Shown: positions 7,409 through 16,519 of the stretch, one piece after another | Position numbering within the stretch: the first letter of the stretch is position 1 | Layout of the letters: each line of letters opens with the position of its first letter | Source of the DNA: Hyphomicrobiales bacterium | Lineage (GTDB): Bacteria; Pseudomonadota; Alphaproteobacteria; Rhizobiales; Beijerinckiaceae | DNA: 51,590 nucleotides | Direction: 5' to 3' | Assembly: GCA_019247795.1 (NCBI GenBank) | Contig: JAFBAK010000275.1 | Coordinates: 1-51,590 of the forward strand | Position numbers and translations under genes: made by a program | Notes under the pieces: generated by a model | What the model was told of the DNA's origin: nothing | Seen by the model: only the letters and a program-made list of their open reading frames with translations | The model's database searches: none

Positions 7409-10400
7409 CTAAATCGGCAGCAAAGTCAGCTCAGAGTAAAGTTTGTCAAACTCGTGGGCACTGAACAAAGATGAGCGAAAAAGCTCCGGCGCTTCGAAAG
7501 ACCATCCCTTCGGTTGCTCTGAAAAGAGCCTCTCATCACATACGAGGAGAACGGTCCGTTGCCGTTGCAAGATTGACAGCTTGACCCTTTCAAGATGTCG
7601 CGCGACAAGAGATGGGTTGCTGCAGTATAAAATTTCAGAATAAGGCACCCCGGCTGATGTCGAAATAAATCGATTTAGCCTTGTAGTTCCTGCCTTACGC
7701 CTTTTGACGACGAGAAACCCGTGCTCCGATCCATCGGTGAGTGAAAATAGCAGGCAGGCATGAGGTGCATGATCATCGAAGATCACACGATGTTCCTCAT
7801 CAAGAGACTCGCGCACTATTTTCAAATCGAAGTTGATCGATATTTTCCGCTCGGGAAACGTGCTCATGTGAAGAAGCGGCGGCATTGCAAGTTTGCGCGA
7901 ATTGAATCGCGTGAAGCCCATTGCCTCTAGAATGTTCACTACGGTCGGCGCCGGAGTAAGCGCCGTAAAGCTCATCTGCTCGTTTTGCAGCACCTCCCGG
8001 AGCAGCTCAACGCTCCAGCCTCTATATTCTGGAAGCACGTACCAAGACGTATAGTTGCATACCGGTCCGATCTTTCCTCCCAATTTTCGCGTGGCATAAA
8101 TCGTCCCGAGAAAGCCGACGATCTCGTCACGCACCGTCAGGACATGTCCCAGGTCCGGCTTCCGATCAAGCCACCTGTAGTCGAACAGCGTCTTCCATGC
8201 CTCGGACGGTACCCCATGTTTGTTGAAGCCATGCTGCAAAAATCGGCAGATAAGTTCAACGTCGCGAGGCCCGGCCGCACGAACGTCCGGCCAGCTTTGG
8301 CAGTGGCTCGCCTGTCCTCCATTTTTGGAATCGCTGCGCCAGTTCACGTCCGACATTTCTTGCCGCCGAAGAAAGGCAGCGAGTTGCTCGATCGTCGGCG
8401 CTAGCAACAGGGCGGTGAGCGGCAGTTCGCGTTTGATGCGCTTCGCGATCTCAAATCGCAAATTCAGGAGCGCTAGCGAGTCGATTCCAAGGTCAAAAAA
8501 GTTATCAGACCATTTGATCGAAGATATGCTCGTCGTTTTCCGAAAAATAGCATGAAGCTCATGTTCAAGCTGGTGACTCGCGTCTAAGTCGACTTCAGGC
8601 TGCGGCTGTTCGGCATCGATAGTGACGCGTAGGGCCGGATGGTTGCCGATCGCAACCAGGCACTCTGGGTTGCGCAAGGCGTCCTTGTTCCGCACGGGGC
8701 GGCCATTCACTGCGTCACATATCGCAGTTTCGGATTGCTTGCCGCTGTACGTAACCGGAAGCGCGTCAACTTGGGCGATGCGTGCTGGCACAAGCGCAGG
8801 CGAGCCGCGGCTGCGCAACTCCGCTCGAATACGCGCCATAAGAGCCTCGTCGAGCGATAGACGAGGTGCCAAGACGACCAGGAGGAGCAAACGTGACCCG
8901 CCTGGTACATCGCAGGTCTGCTCGACCGCAGCCGCGCCGACAATTTCAGGAATGTTCTGCAGAATCTGATATATTTCCGCTGGCCCGACTCGGACCCCCC
9001 TAACGTTGAGTACCCCGTCGGAACGGCCATGCATGATCGCGCCGCCTTGCGGTGTAAATTCGATCAGATCGCCATGCGTCCATACGCCCGGGTTTTTGCT
9101 GAAATACGCTTGGTGAAATCGGTCGCCGGTCTCATCGCCGTAAAAGCCCAAGGGACGAGAGGGGAACGGATTCGCGCAAATTAGCTCGCCTATGCGCCGA
9201 TCCCCTTCGGGAAGCGCCGCAACGTCCAGCCCCAGGCTGCGACATTGCGCCTGCCCCCGATAGACGGGGCGATTGGGATTCCCCAAAACAAAGCACCCAA
9301 TAATGTCCGTACCACCGGAAATCGACTGCACGGGTAGGGATTTCACGTGCTGCCTTATCCAATCATATTGTCGCGGAAACAGGATCGAGCCCGTGGAAAG
9401 AATACTTCGGAGCGGCCCATAGTCGGCCATTTCACGAGGGGAAAAACCGGTCGACTCGCAGAACTGCAGGTAGGCTGGGTTTGTACCGAAGACCGTTACG
9501 CGCTCATCAGCGACGATGCGCCAGAATGTCTCCGGACCCTCCAGTGGACCGTCATAGACCACGATTTCCGCGCCGGCAACGAGAGCGGAGAGCTGCCAAT
9601 TCCACATCATCCAACCGCAGGAAGTCTGGAATAAAAGTTTGTCGCCGGGGCGCAAATCACAGTGGAGCCGGTGTTCCTTTGCGTGCTCCAGCAACGTCCC
9701 GCCAGCACCGTGAACGATGCACTTCGGCTGCCCCGTAGTACCTGAGGAAAAAAGAATGAATAGTGATTGATTAAACGGCCAGCGGTGCCAGGTGAAATGA
9801 CTGTCCGCGAGAAAGCAATCCAGGAATGGGATTGTTCGGACAGTGGATAGGCCGACCGGAGCTGGCCCGTCATCTAAAGAAATCATGGCAGAAAGGGTCG
9901 GCAGGCCCTTTACCACCTCCGCTACCCGGGCGGAGATGGAAAAGCCGAGGTCGCATGGCTCTGAAGCAATGTTGGCGAATAAAACGGACGGGCTTAGCGG
10001 CGCAAAACGTGCCAGAATGGAAAATGCTCCCATGTCGGGCGAGCAGCTTGAAAAGGTTGCGCCGATCGCACTTGCCGCCAACGCAGCGATGACTACTTCC
10101 AAGTTATTGCGGGCGATCGCGACAATTCGGTCGCCCTTTTGCAAGCCTAATTTCTTGAGATATTTGGCAAGTTGAGCAACCTTCGCGGCCAATTCTCCGC
10201 GCGTCAACTGGCGGCGCTGTCCGTTCCTGCGGCAAGCAGTTATTGCCGGGCTCTGCTCGTCGCCGAGGAGGAGGTTCTCCGCATAGTTAAGCCTCAGGTT
10301 TGGAAAAAATTGTGAATCCGCGCAAGTGGTTCCTCTCCATGTAGGATTCTTGTCGCCCTCCCACCAAAGCTTTGACCAGTCCAGGAAGAGATCCCAGAAA

Positions 10401-10582
10401 GATGAGAAATCTTGCATCGAAAATTGCTCGAAGGAAGCATAGTCACGGAAACTTCGGCTCGTCGCTTTCTGACAGAAATCGATGAAGGAGCTTAGCTGTG
10501 AATTTGCGATGGACTGCGGGTCAGGTGCGAACGTTTCCATCACCTCGGGAAGCGCGCTTAGCGGCTTGGCATTCTTCATCAT
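7409..10582 (-). CDS. acyl-CoA ligase (acetoacetyl-CoA synthetase-like)-carrier-GNAT fusion
   Basis: A 1057-residue protein; AAGGA precedes the ATG. Residues 1-640 match acetoacetyl-CoA synthetases: N-terminal SFIDFCQ/WEG region, P-loop SSGTTGQPK (279-287), HGDLIEF (503-509), SDGVLNVRGVRVGPAEIY (521-538), and a C-terminal Lys in TYSGKQSE (K615). Residues 670-745 are a carrier domain with the phosphopantetheine site NFFDLGIDSLALL (Ser702). Residues 765-1057 are acetyltransferase-like, with a GNAT signature YVLPEYRG at about 848-855 and a second, weaker half. Normal acetoacetyl-CoA synthetases are about 650 residues and end before the carrier. The layout suggests that an acyl group is activated, loaded on the carrier and passed to an acceptor. 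The operon holds glycosyltransferases and a deacetylase, so the acceptor may be a polysaccharide precursor. Substrate and acceptor are inferred. Confidence 0.85.
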   Translation of the reverse strand: MMKNAKPLSALPEVMETFAPDPQSIANSQLSSFIDFCQKATSRSFRDYASFEQFSMQDFSSFWDLFLDWSKLWWEGDKNPTWRGTTCADSQFFPNLRLNYAENLLLGDEQSPAITACRRNGQRRQLTRGELAAKVAQLAKYLKKLGLQKGDRIVAIARNNLEVVIAALAASAIGATFSSCSPDMGAFSILARFAPLSPSVLFANIASEPCDLGFSISARVAEVVKGLPTLSAMISLDDGPAPVGLSTVRTIPFLDCFLADSHFTWHRWPFNQSLFILFSSGTTGQPKCIVHGAGGTLLEHAKEHRLHCDLRPGDKLLFQTSCGWMMWNWQLSALVAGAEIVVYDGPLEGPETFWRIVADERVTVFGTNPAYLQFCESTGFSPREMADYGPLRSILSTGSILFPRQYDWIRQHVKSLPVQSISGGTDIIGCFVLGNPNRPVYRGQAQCRSLGLDVAALPEGDRRIGELICANPFPSRPLGFYGDETGDRFHQAYFSKNPGVWTHGDLIEFTPQGGAIMHGRSDGVLNVRGVRVGPAEIYQILQNIPEIVGAAAVEQTCDVPGGSRLLLLVVLAPRLSLDEALMARIRAELRSRGSPALVPARIAQVDALPVTYSGKQSETAICDAVNGRPVRNKDALRNPECLVAIGNHPALRVTIDAEQPQPEVDLDASHQLEHELHAIFRKTTSISSIKWSDNFFDLGIDSLALLNLRFEIAKRIKRELPLTALLLAPTIEQLAAFLRRQEMSDVNWRSDSKNGGQASHCQSWPDVRAAGPRDVELICRFLQHGFNKHGVPSEAWKTLFDYRWLDRKPDLGHVLTVRDEIVGFLGTIYATRKLGGKIGPVCNYTSWYVLPEYRGWSVELLREVLQNEQMSFTALTPAPTVVNILEAMGFTRFNSRKLAMPPLLHMSTFPERKISINFDLKIVRESLDEEHRVIFDDHAPHACLLFSLTDGSEHGFLVVKRRKAGTTRLNRFISTSAGVPYSEILYCSNPSLVARHLERVKLSILQRQRTVLLVCDERLFSEQPKGWSFEAPELFRSSLFSAHEFDKLYSELTLLPI

Positions 10583-10734
10583 CTACTTCGTCCTTCAGCT
10601 ATTAGGACCGAAAGCGGGCCAATTCGCCTTTGAGAGGACAGCTTCTCTAATGTTCCGAAGCTGACGGTCGCCGCTCACGATGTCGTCTGGACTGGAGCCA
10701 GGCAATTTATGCGACTGCAAGGCAGCATTAACCT

Positions 10735-11910
10735 TCACAAATCAGAGTGCCGTTTCAGTGCGTGTTGATAAATGGCCAGCAACGCCTTGATGTTGATGTC
10801 TGCGGTGTATTTGTTCTCGAATTCCTCGCGGGCAGCCCGCCGCATGCGCTGTCGGCCGTCTGGATCTCCAACCATTCGACAGATTTTCGCGACGAGGTCC
10901 CTCGAATCCCCAGGCTTGAAATGCAGCCCTGTGCGGCCATTCTCGACGATTTCGGCCATGGACCCGATTTTGGAAGCGATGACAGGAGTGCCTTTTGCGA
11001 AAGCTTCGATGATGACGCGAGGAAAATTCTCGTAGCATTCGGAGGGAACAATTAGAAAATCTGCCCGCCCGATCAACGAGTAGACACAGTCGAGGGATTT
11101 GGCTCCGAGCCACTCGATTCTGCGGTCTTCACCGACCGTCTTTTTCACGACACACGACAAAGGACCATCGCCCACCAGCTTGAGTGCTACCGTGCGGCCG
11201 AGGCTACGCCAGGCATCGAGCAGCGTGTGCACGCCCTTTTCGGCGGAGAGCCGTCCTACGAAGAGCCCATAGCCACCGCCCCCTCCTTCCGGCCCGGGGT
11301 CGGGGTAAGCAAAGTTTGGCTTGATAACGATCTTCCCCGCCGGCAGCCCCCCTTCCACGAACTTGCTGCGACTGAACGGCGTGAGCGCAACATAGACGTC
11401 CACGACATCGCGCCAAGTGCCGAGCGCACGGTGGACCGTCAACATCGCCGCGACACCGAGGCTGGCGGCGCGGTTGTCGCGATAGCAGCCGTGCACAATT
11501 CCCGGCCATGGAACGGCCCTTGCGAGGCAATCCTCACAAATCTCGCCGTCGCGAAAAAGCAATGCGTTGGGGCAGCAAAGCCGGAAATTGTGCAGGGTCT
11601 GTACTATGGGGACGTTTTCCGCGCGCGCGGCGTAGTATGCGGCTGGGGAGATCAGAGGAAACGAGTTGTGGAAATGAACGACCTGCGGGCGATGCGTTCG
11701 AAACAGCGCGCGCAGCTCCCTGAACGACGCTCGATTCCAAATGGTATCCGACGCGAGCCGGAGCTTGCTCATTCGGTCAATCGCTTCATTGCGCAGGCAG
11801 TATTGGGCGACGTTGTGTCCATGCGCCCTCAGCATTGCGACCTCGGCCAACATGCACTGATCTTCGCCGCCGGGCTGCTTATAAAAATTATGCGCTACGA
11901 CAATATCCAT
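10735..11910 (-). CDS. glycosyltransferase family 4
   Basis: A 391-residue GT-B glycosyltransferase. The N-terminal domain opens MDIVVAHNFYKQPGGED, the nucleotide-free acceptor side; the C-terminal domain has FVGRLSAEKGVHTLLDAW (about 218-234) and the retaining-enzyme EX7E motif (E294 and E302, in ECYENFPRVIIEA). A Cys-rich loop, LCCPNALLFRDGEICEDC (111-128), recurs in exopolysaccharide GT4 enzymes. It transfers a sugar from a nucleotide donor onto the lipid-linked repeat unit at the cytoplasmic membrane. Donor and linkage cannot be read. It follows the deacetylase gene by 39 bp, in one operon. Confidence 0.88.
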   Translation of the reverse strand: MDIVVAHNFYKQPGGEDQCMLAEVAMLRAHGHNVAQYCLRNEAIDRMSKLRLASDTIWNRASFRELRALFRTHRPQVVHFHNSFPLISPAAYYAARAENVPIVQTLHNFRLCCPNALLFRDGEICEDCLARAVPWPGIVHGCYRDNRAASLGVAAMLTVHRALGTWRDVVDVYVALTPFSRSKFVEGGLPAGKIVIKPNFAYPDPGPEGGGGGYGLFVGRLSAEKGVHTLLDAWRSLGRTVALKLVGDGPLSCVVKKTVGEDRRIEWLGAKSLDCVYSLIGRADFLIVPSECYENFPRVIIEAFAKGTPVIASKIGSMAEIVENGRTGLHFKPGDSRDLVAKICRMVGDPDGRQRMRRAAREEFENKYTADINIKALLAIYQHALKRHSDL

Positions 11911-11949
11911 TTGCTTCAGGCCTACCTGCGAGACAGGAGCGATCGATGA

Positions 11950-12744
11950 TCACTTGCCCCAGGAAAGGCGGTCACGCCACCCTAATTGGCTGCTCAATAA
12001 CTGCGACCGCGGACGCAGGCAGATCTGCCCATTGGTGTAGGGGGGCGCGTCGCCCTTGCATGCGGCCATGAATCGCAACACGGCATCCAGCCGCTGCCAC
12101 TGCCCCGTTCCCTCCAGCTCCCATGAATGCCCCCACAGATGAAACACTCCACCGCATTTGAGTGCGCGTTGCAGTAACGAAGCAGCCAATGTGGGCCAAT
12201 CGGTCGAACGACCGTGAGCGACAAACCGCCAAAGGCTCTCGAACGCCGCGCGTTTGATCGCATTTCTGACGAATGCAAGATGCCCATGCGAATAGGCCTG
12301 AATGGTTGTTGGCAGCAGCATGATTCCCCCGCACGGCCTTGGAAAGTCCAGGGATCCCAGCTCCGCGTGGCGAAGCCCGATGAAGCCGGCTCGGCGAACC
12401 ATCTCCACGTGCTTCCCCAGGTACTTGCCTTTCGGCGGACAAAACATCGTGCACGATTGGCCCGTAACGTCCTCGAGCCAATGCCGCGAATTGAAGATCT
12501 CGTCCTTCGCCTGCTGTTCCGTTGTGCTCGTGAGCACCGTGTGATTCACCGTGTGACCACCAATTTCGAACGCACAACTGAGCTCTCGGATCTGGGCCGC
12601 TGCCATAGTCCCATTCTCGGCTTTCATGGGAACGTAAAACGTTCCGCTCAGCCCATGTTTTGAGAGGAGTTCGGCCACACGCAGGTCCAACGGGTGTCCA
12701 TCATCCCAACTCGTCGTGATGTATGTCTCGGGCATCTTGGTCAC
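11950..12744 (-). CDS. polysaccharide deacetylase (NodB-like)
   Basis: A 264-residue protein with the NodB fold of carbohydrate esterase family 4. Motif 1 is TTSWDDG (D14, D15) and motif 2 is GGHTVNH (H64, H68 as metal ligands); later FCPPKGKY supplies the motif-3 region and WGHSWEL the motif-5-like His. GTG at 12744 opens the longest frame; ATG at 12735 (MPETYITTSWDDG) is equally possible. No signal peptide is visible, so it probably acts in the cytoplasm on an N- or O-acetylated sugar precursor, unlike secreted chitin or PNAG deacetylases. Operon member, 43 bp after the flippase fusion. Confidence 0.85.
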   Translation of the reverse strand: MTKMPETYITTSWDDGHPLDLRVAELLSKHGLSGTFYVPMKAENGTMAAAQIRELSCAFEIGGHTVNHTVLTSTTEQQAKDEIFNSRHWLEDVTGQSCTMFCPPKGKYLGKHVEMVRRAGFIGLRHAELGSLDFPRPCGGIMLLPTTIQAYSHGHLAFVRNAIKRAAFESLWRFVAHGRSTDWPTLAASLLQRALKCGGVFHLWGHSWELEGTGQWQRLDAVLRFMAACKGDAPPYTNGQICLRPRSQLLSSQLGWRDRLSWGK

Positions 12745-12787
12745 TGCTCAGCGTTGCCGACGCTTGTGTTGTTTGAGTTCCACTCTT

Positions 12788-15019
12788 TCAAGCAACTCCG
12801 CCCATGCGATCCATTTCATTTCTCAGCCGGGCCAAGACAAGGCCGATCCGACGCCTCGCAATCTTTTTCACGAGGGCGCGCCAAACTCCGCGAACCGACC
12901 AAGGGCTTGCAAGTCCATCCAGATGATGCTGTGCGCAGGCTTGGACTTCGTCGAGGAGCCGGCGCTTCTCTCCGTGCTCGCGAATGGTCTCGATGAACGA
13001 TCGCAACGCGTTCTCGGCGAATACTTGCTTGCGTAGCAAGGCTCTCGGTCTGCCCACGTTTTCCTTAACCGTGACGCCCGTGCAGTACAGCATGTATGCC
13101 AAGTCGTGCGAAGCGGGATACCAATGCGTGGTAATGTTTTCGGGGAAAGGCTGTTCTTCGGGAACGCCCGGGTCCACCAGAGACAGTCTCCTCGCCGAGA
13201 TGTCGCAAAGGATATTGTTGAAGTCCAGATCGCCATGGATATGCGAATTGATCCACCAATATTGCCGCATGGCCGCGACGACGGCCCGCGGAGCGGACTC
13301 CAATACTTCAGGCGTCACGTCAGACGCCGCTTCGAGGCACAAATTGAGCTTTCGCCCGGGAACGGCCGTCATGACGATCGCCAGCGGCCACTCGGACAAA
13401 TACACCGGCGCGGGGGTCGAGATTTTCCAGCCGCTGATTTTGTTGCCATGCAGCGCCGCATGTATCCTGGACATTGCTTCAAACTGTGCCCTGACCGCAC
13501 CGAAGTTTGGCGCCATCGCGGGCTTGTACAACTTCACCGCAAGGCTGCGGTGGGTTCTCCATATCGGTTTCCCATTTCGTGATCGGACGAGGTAAACGCT
13601 GGCTTGTTCCCCCTGATCGAGCCGTTCAAAGACCCAGTCTTCAGCATCGGTGTCTCGGAAAACCCGCTGAAGCACGCAGACCATCATCGACGTCTCGTTA
13701 TCTGGTCCCGTCAGGCTGGCTTCCGTCGCAGAATCGTAACTTGGCGCGAGCCTCAAAAGCGCGATCCATCGGCCGGCCGATCCAATGACGCTGCCTGCGA
13801 GAAAACCGTATGCCGCCCCGTGAATTCCCCACTTGACCATTAGGCACAGCGCCAAGGCGACGTTCACGATTGCTGCAAAAAGTCCGGCCCAGACGATCGC
13901 GTCCGCACGCTCCATGCATGCCAAGGCATTCGAGGCCGGCATCCCCAACGCGGTGATCATCAGCGCGAATGCGAGCACCATGATGGTAGCGCCTTGGCCC
14001 TCGTACTCTTTGCCGTGATAGAGGAAGTGCAGGATGTCTTCTCCTGCGAACGCTACGACGCCACAGAACAGGGCCATGCCCGCCCCAAGCAGGAACGAGC
14101 TGCGGACGGCATATCGGCACAGCCCTGCCCCACTTTGCTCTTTGAGAATTTTGACTGCCTTGGGCGTCAATATATTGCCGAACCCGAGCAACATGGGGTT
14201 GGCGAACAAGACGATGCTCATGCAAGCGGAATAGATGCCCGTCGCGGTCGTGCCCACCACAAGCGCCAGCAGCCAATAAGTCGCGTAAGCCTGGATCGAC
14301 ACGGTCAATTGGCTCGCAAAGAGCCATTTGCCGAGTCCCCAGCTCTGGTTCATTGCCGCCCATAATTGATCGAGGCGAATCGAAAAATTTTGACGCGCCA
14401 TGAACAACCACGGAATACCGAAGAGGGCACGTGCCGCACCGAGCCCGATGCAGGCAGCTGCGGCAGACATCCGGCCCGTCCAGCCGAGCCAGCCGAGTAT
14501 TGCAAGCTGAATTCCGGCAACTCCCGCGTCCAGCATAAGCGCTTGCGCGAATTGCATGTGGGCAAAGGCGAATCGCCTTCCGAATTCGCGCAAAAGCGCA
14601 AACGGAACTACGCACGCCAAAGCTGAGGTGATTGCCAGAATTTGCGGGTCGGCGTCGCCTGCGAGCAAGATCAGCACCGCTAAAGCAAGAGCGACGAAAG
14701 TAGCCGCCGATAACAAAGCAGAGTGTGCCAGCGAGCTGCCCCCATGCTCCGCCTGGGTTCCCAGGGGGCGGTTGAGGCGGATCGTAAATGGCTGGGAAAT
14801 CAAGGAATCCTGGATGTTAGTCGAAGTTATCAGCAATGAAATTGCGATGGAATACATTCCGAGTTGATCGGGCGACGTGTAGCGGCCGACGACGACGGTG
14901 CTCAGAAAGCTGGCGCCGCTCACCACGGCTTGATCCACCAAAGCCAAAAAATGACTTCCTGGACCGTCTCGCAGTAGGCTCGCCCAACGGGTTCTTATTT
15001 CCCGCCAAGCCTTGCTCAT
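12788..15019 (-). CDS. Wzx-type flippase fused to a kinase-like domain
   Basis: 743 residues from ATG 15019; the frame is open to 15184 and there is no strong ribosome-binding site, so the start is uncertain. Residues about 20-425 are a polysaccharide-transport family flippase with about 12 hydrophobic spans (for example AVVSGASFLSTVVVGRYTSP at 31-50). Residues about 460-700 resemble aminoglycoside/lipopolysaccharide kinases: AVKLYK with Lys496, catalytic loop HGDLDFNNIL (595-604), then LSLVDPG (612-618) in place of the usual DFG. The flippase half should move the lipid-linked repeat across the inner membrane. The C-terminal half should lie in the cytoplasm and might phosphorylate a sugar or regulate flipping. 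This pairing is unusual; the kinase role is inferred from motifs only. Confidence 0.82.
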   Translation of the reverse strand: MSKAWREIRTRWASLLRDGPGSHFLALVDQAVVSGASFLSTVVVGRYTSPDQLGMYSIAISLLITSTNIQDSLISQPFTIRLNRPLGTQAEHGGSSLAHSALLSAATFVALALAVLILLAGDADPQILAITSALACVVPFALLREFGRRFAFAHMQFAQALMLDAGVAGIQLAILGWLGWTGRMSAAAACIGLGAARALFGIPWLFMARQNFSIRLDQLWAAMNQSWGLGKWLFASQLTVSIQAYATYWLLALVVGTTATGIYSACMSIVLFANPMLLGFGNILTPKAVKILKEQSGAGLCRYAVRSSFLLGAGMALFCGVVAFAGEDILHFLYHGKEYEGQGATIMVLAFALMITALGMPASNALACMERADAIVWAGLFAAIVNVALALCLMVKWGIHGAAYGFLAGSVIGSAGRWIALLRLAPSYDSATEASLTGPDNETSMMVCVLQRVFRDTDAEDWVFERLDQGEQASVYLVRSRNGKPIWRTHRSLAVKLYKPAMAPNFGAVRAQFEAMSRIHAALHGNKISGWKISTPAPVYLSEWPLAIVMTAVPGRKLNLCLEAASDVTPEVLESAPRAVVAAMRQYWWINSHIHGDLDFNNILCDISARRLSLVDPGVPEEQPFPENITTHWYPASHDLAYMLYCTGVTVKENVGRPRALLRKQVFAENALRSFIETIREHGEKRRLLDEVQACAQHHLDGLASPWSVRGVWRALVKKIARRRIGLVLARLRNEMDRMGGVA

Positions 15020-15218
15020 CGGAGAGAAACTCAAAGCTGTGTGCACGAGAAATACCCCAAGACGGCCAATCGATGCTGTTCGGGAGCAACGACAATCCTG
15101 TTCAGATCCTGGTCCAACATTGCTGCTGCTCCGGGCCTTGCCTGAGGCATCAGAGCCGCAGATCAATGTTCGGGGCGGGGTCAAGATCTCGGCCGTCTCG
15201 TTGCCGGGAGGAGGGGCG

Positions 15219-16058
15219 TCACTGCTTGCCTCGGATGTTCTCGCGACGCGTTGACATTCTTGCCGGCTTCATGCCCGAGCGGAGCGCTAGGAACGCGTTT
15301 TGCGTCAGTTCCGCGGCGGCAAGCACGATGAAAGCCGGCACGATATACCCATAGCGCCGCCACAAGCGTCGAGGTTCCGAGCAAAGCCGGAACAACCACT
15401 CGAGACCACTCCTCTGCATCCAGCGCGGCGCCTGACGTTTCGTGCCGGCCACGAAGTCGAATGCTGCTCCAACGCCGATCATGACCGGCGCCTGAATTCG
15501 GCCGAGGTGATTGGCCATCCAATACTCTTGCTTGGGCGTGCTGAGACCGACCCATACGATGTCAGGATGTGCCGCGTTGATTGTGTCCACCACCGCTCGA
15601 TCTTCTTCGGAGGACAATTCTCGGAACGGCGGACAAAACGTACCCGCGACTTGAAGTTCCGGGTGACGCTTGACCAAGTTTTCTCGCAAAGTGTCGGCGA
15701 CACCCTCAGCGCCCCCGTAGTAGAATTGACGGTATCCACGCGCGCTGGAAACCGCCATCATCCTCCTCATCAGATCAGGTCCGTAGACGCGCTCGGTGTG
15801 ATCCTTACCGGCCAGGTGAGACAACCACACGAGCGGCATGCCGTCAGGCGTGGTCATGCCGGCTTCATTGTGGATGCGGCGCAAGCGATCATCGAGCCTG
15901 CTTTCCATCACGCCGTGAACGCCGGTTACGCAGACATAGGTCTGGCTGCGCTCGCTGATCCAGTGTTCTATGCGAGCAACCGCATCGTCCAGATTGATTG
16001 AACTAACGCCGACACCCAAAATGTCAGCTCGGTCGTTTCGCAAAGTCTCGGAACTCAT
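15219..16058 (-). CDS. WecG/TagA/CpsF-family glycosyltransferase
   Basis: A 279-residue GT26 enzyme. Conserved segments visible: [15 protein letters not shown] (13-27), [13 protein letters not shown] (70-82, with the catalytic Asp72), [11 protein letters not shown] (90-100), [10 protein letters not shown], and [12 protein letters not shown]. The family transfers N-acetylmannosamine-type or related sugars to a lipid-linked acceptor at the inner membrane face; the C-terminal basic/hydrophobic tail ([14 protein letters not shown]) would anchor it. Its ATG overlaps the stop of a truncated epimerase frame in an ATGA arrangement, so translation may be coupled. A 199-bp gap separates it from the flippase gene. 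Sugar donor not determinable. Confidence 0.88.
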   Translation of the reverse strand: MSSETLRNDRADILGVGVSSINLDDAVARIEHWISERSQTYVCVTGVHGVMESRLDDRLRRIHNEAGMTTPDGMPLVWLSHLAGKDHTERVYGPDLMRRMMAVSSARGYRQFYYGGAEGVADTLRENLVKRHPELQVAGTFCPPFRELSSEEDRAVVDTINAAHPDIVWVGLSTPKQEYWMANHLGRIQAPVMIGVGAAFDFVAGTKRQAPRWMQRSGLEWLFRLCSEPRRLWRRYGYIVPAFIVLAAAELTQNAFLALRSGMKPARMSTRRENIRGKQ

Positions 16059-16234
16059 GCTGCGACGCCCCGTCTCGTTCGCGCTTCGCCAAAGCGTGAC
16101 ATCACCTCATGTTCGTGCTTCACCAAGCGCTCGCAAAGATGTGAGCCCAGGAAGCCCGCGCCGCCTGCGACGAGCACGCGTTTTTTTGCGTGGAAAACGT
16201 CGGCTCCGAGAGAAGAGGATAGCTTTGCCCGCAT
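16055..16234 (-). pseudogene. truncated NAD-sugar epimerase/decarboxylase (N-terminus only)
   Basis: A 59-codon frame: [18 protein letters not shown], then [20 protein letters not shown], then a tail without family likeness. The second stretch is the dinucleotide-binding start of short-chain sugar epimerases, closest in style to UDP-glucuronate decarboxylases ([14 protein letters not shown]). The rest of the enzyme (more than 250 residues, including YxxxK) is absent, so it cannot be catalytic. It lies at the head of the leftward operon and shares ATGA with the WecG-type gene. It may persist only as a leader that feeds ribosomes to that gene. Confidence 0.7.
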
Positions 16235-16347
16235 CGAAAACCACTTTCAGGAAGTACTCGATAGACGATGTAACCAACGACAAAGACTTGCGCCGCCAAC
16301 AACAAAGACAATTGTTCATAGGGAGCAAGTATTCCCGATAAGGGGGT

Positions 16348-16364
16348 ACCCTCGCGGCGAGGGT
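16348..16364. promoter_or_regulatory. 17-bp perfect palindrome between divergent polysaccharide operons
   Basis: ACCCTCGCGGCGAGGGT: 8-bp arms (16348-16355 and 16357-16364) around one central base. It lies in the 285-bp region between the leftward operon (first ATG 16234) and the rightward operon (ATG 16520). The position fits an operator for a dimeric regulator of both operons. The arms are too close for an ordinary terminator loop and no T-run follows. Which regulator binds is not known. Confidence 0.5.
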
Positions 16365-16519
16365 CGGTAGAGGGCAAGCCTTGAGAGTACCCACGAAGAG
16401 CGGGCGCGAAACCACAATTCTCGTGAGGGGGCGTGCTACTCGTTTCTCATCATACGATAGACCGAAGCTTCTCTCATTTCATGAGAGAGCGCAGCAGCGT
16501 TCGCATAGTGGAGAGTGCC

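Noticed and set aside
16120-16377. Leftward 85-codon frame with a hydrophobic stretch upstream of the epimerase fragment
   Set aside because: It overlaps the 17-bp palindrome and the epimerase frame, lacks a ribosome-binding site, and only part looks protein-like.
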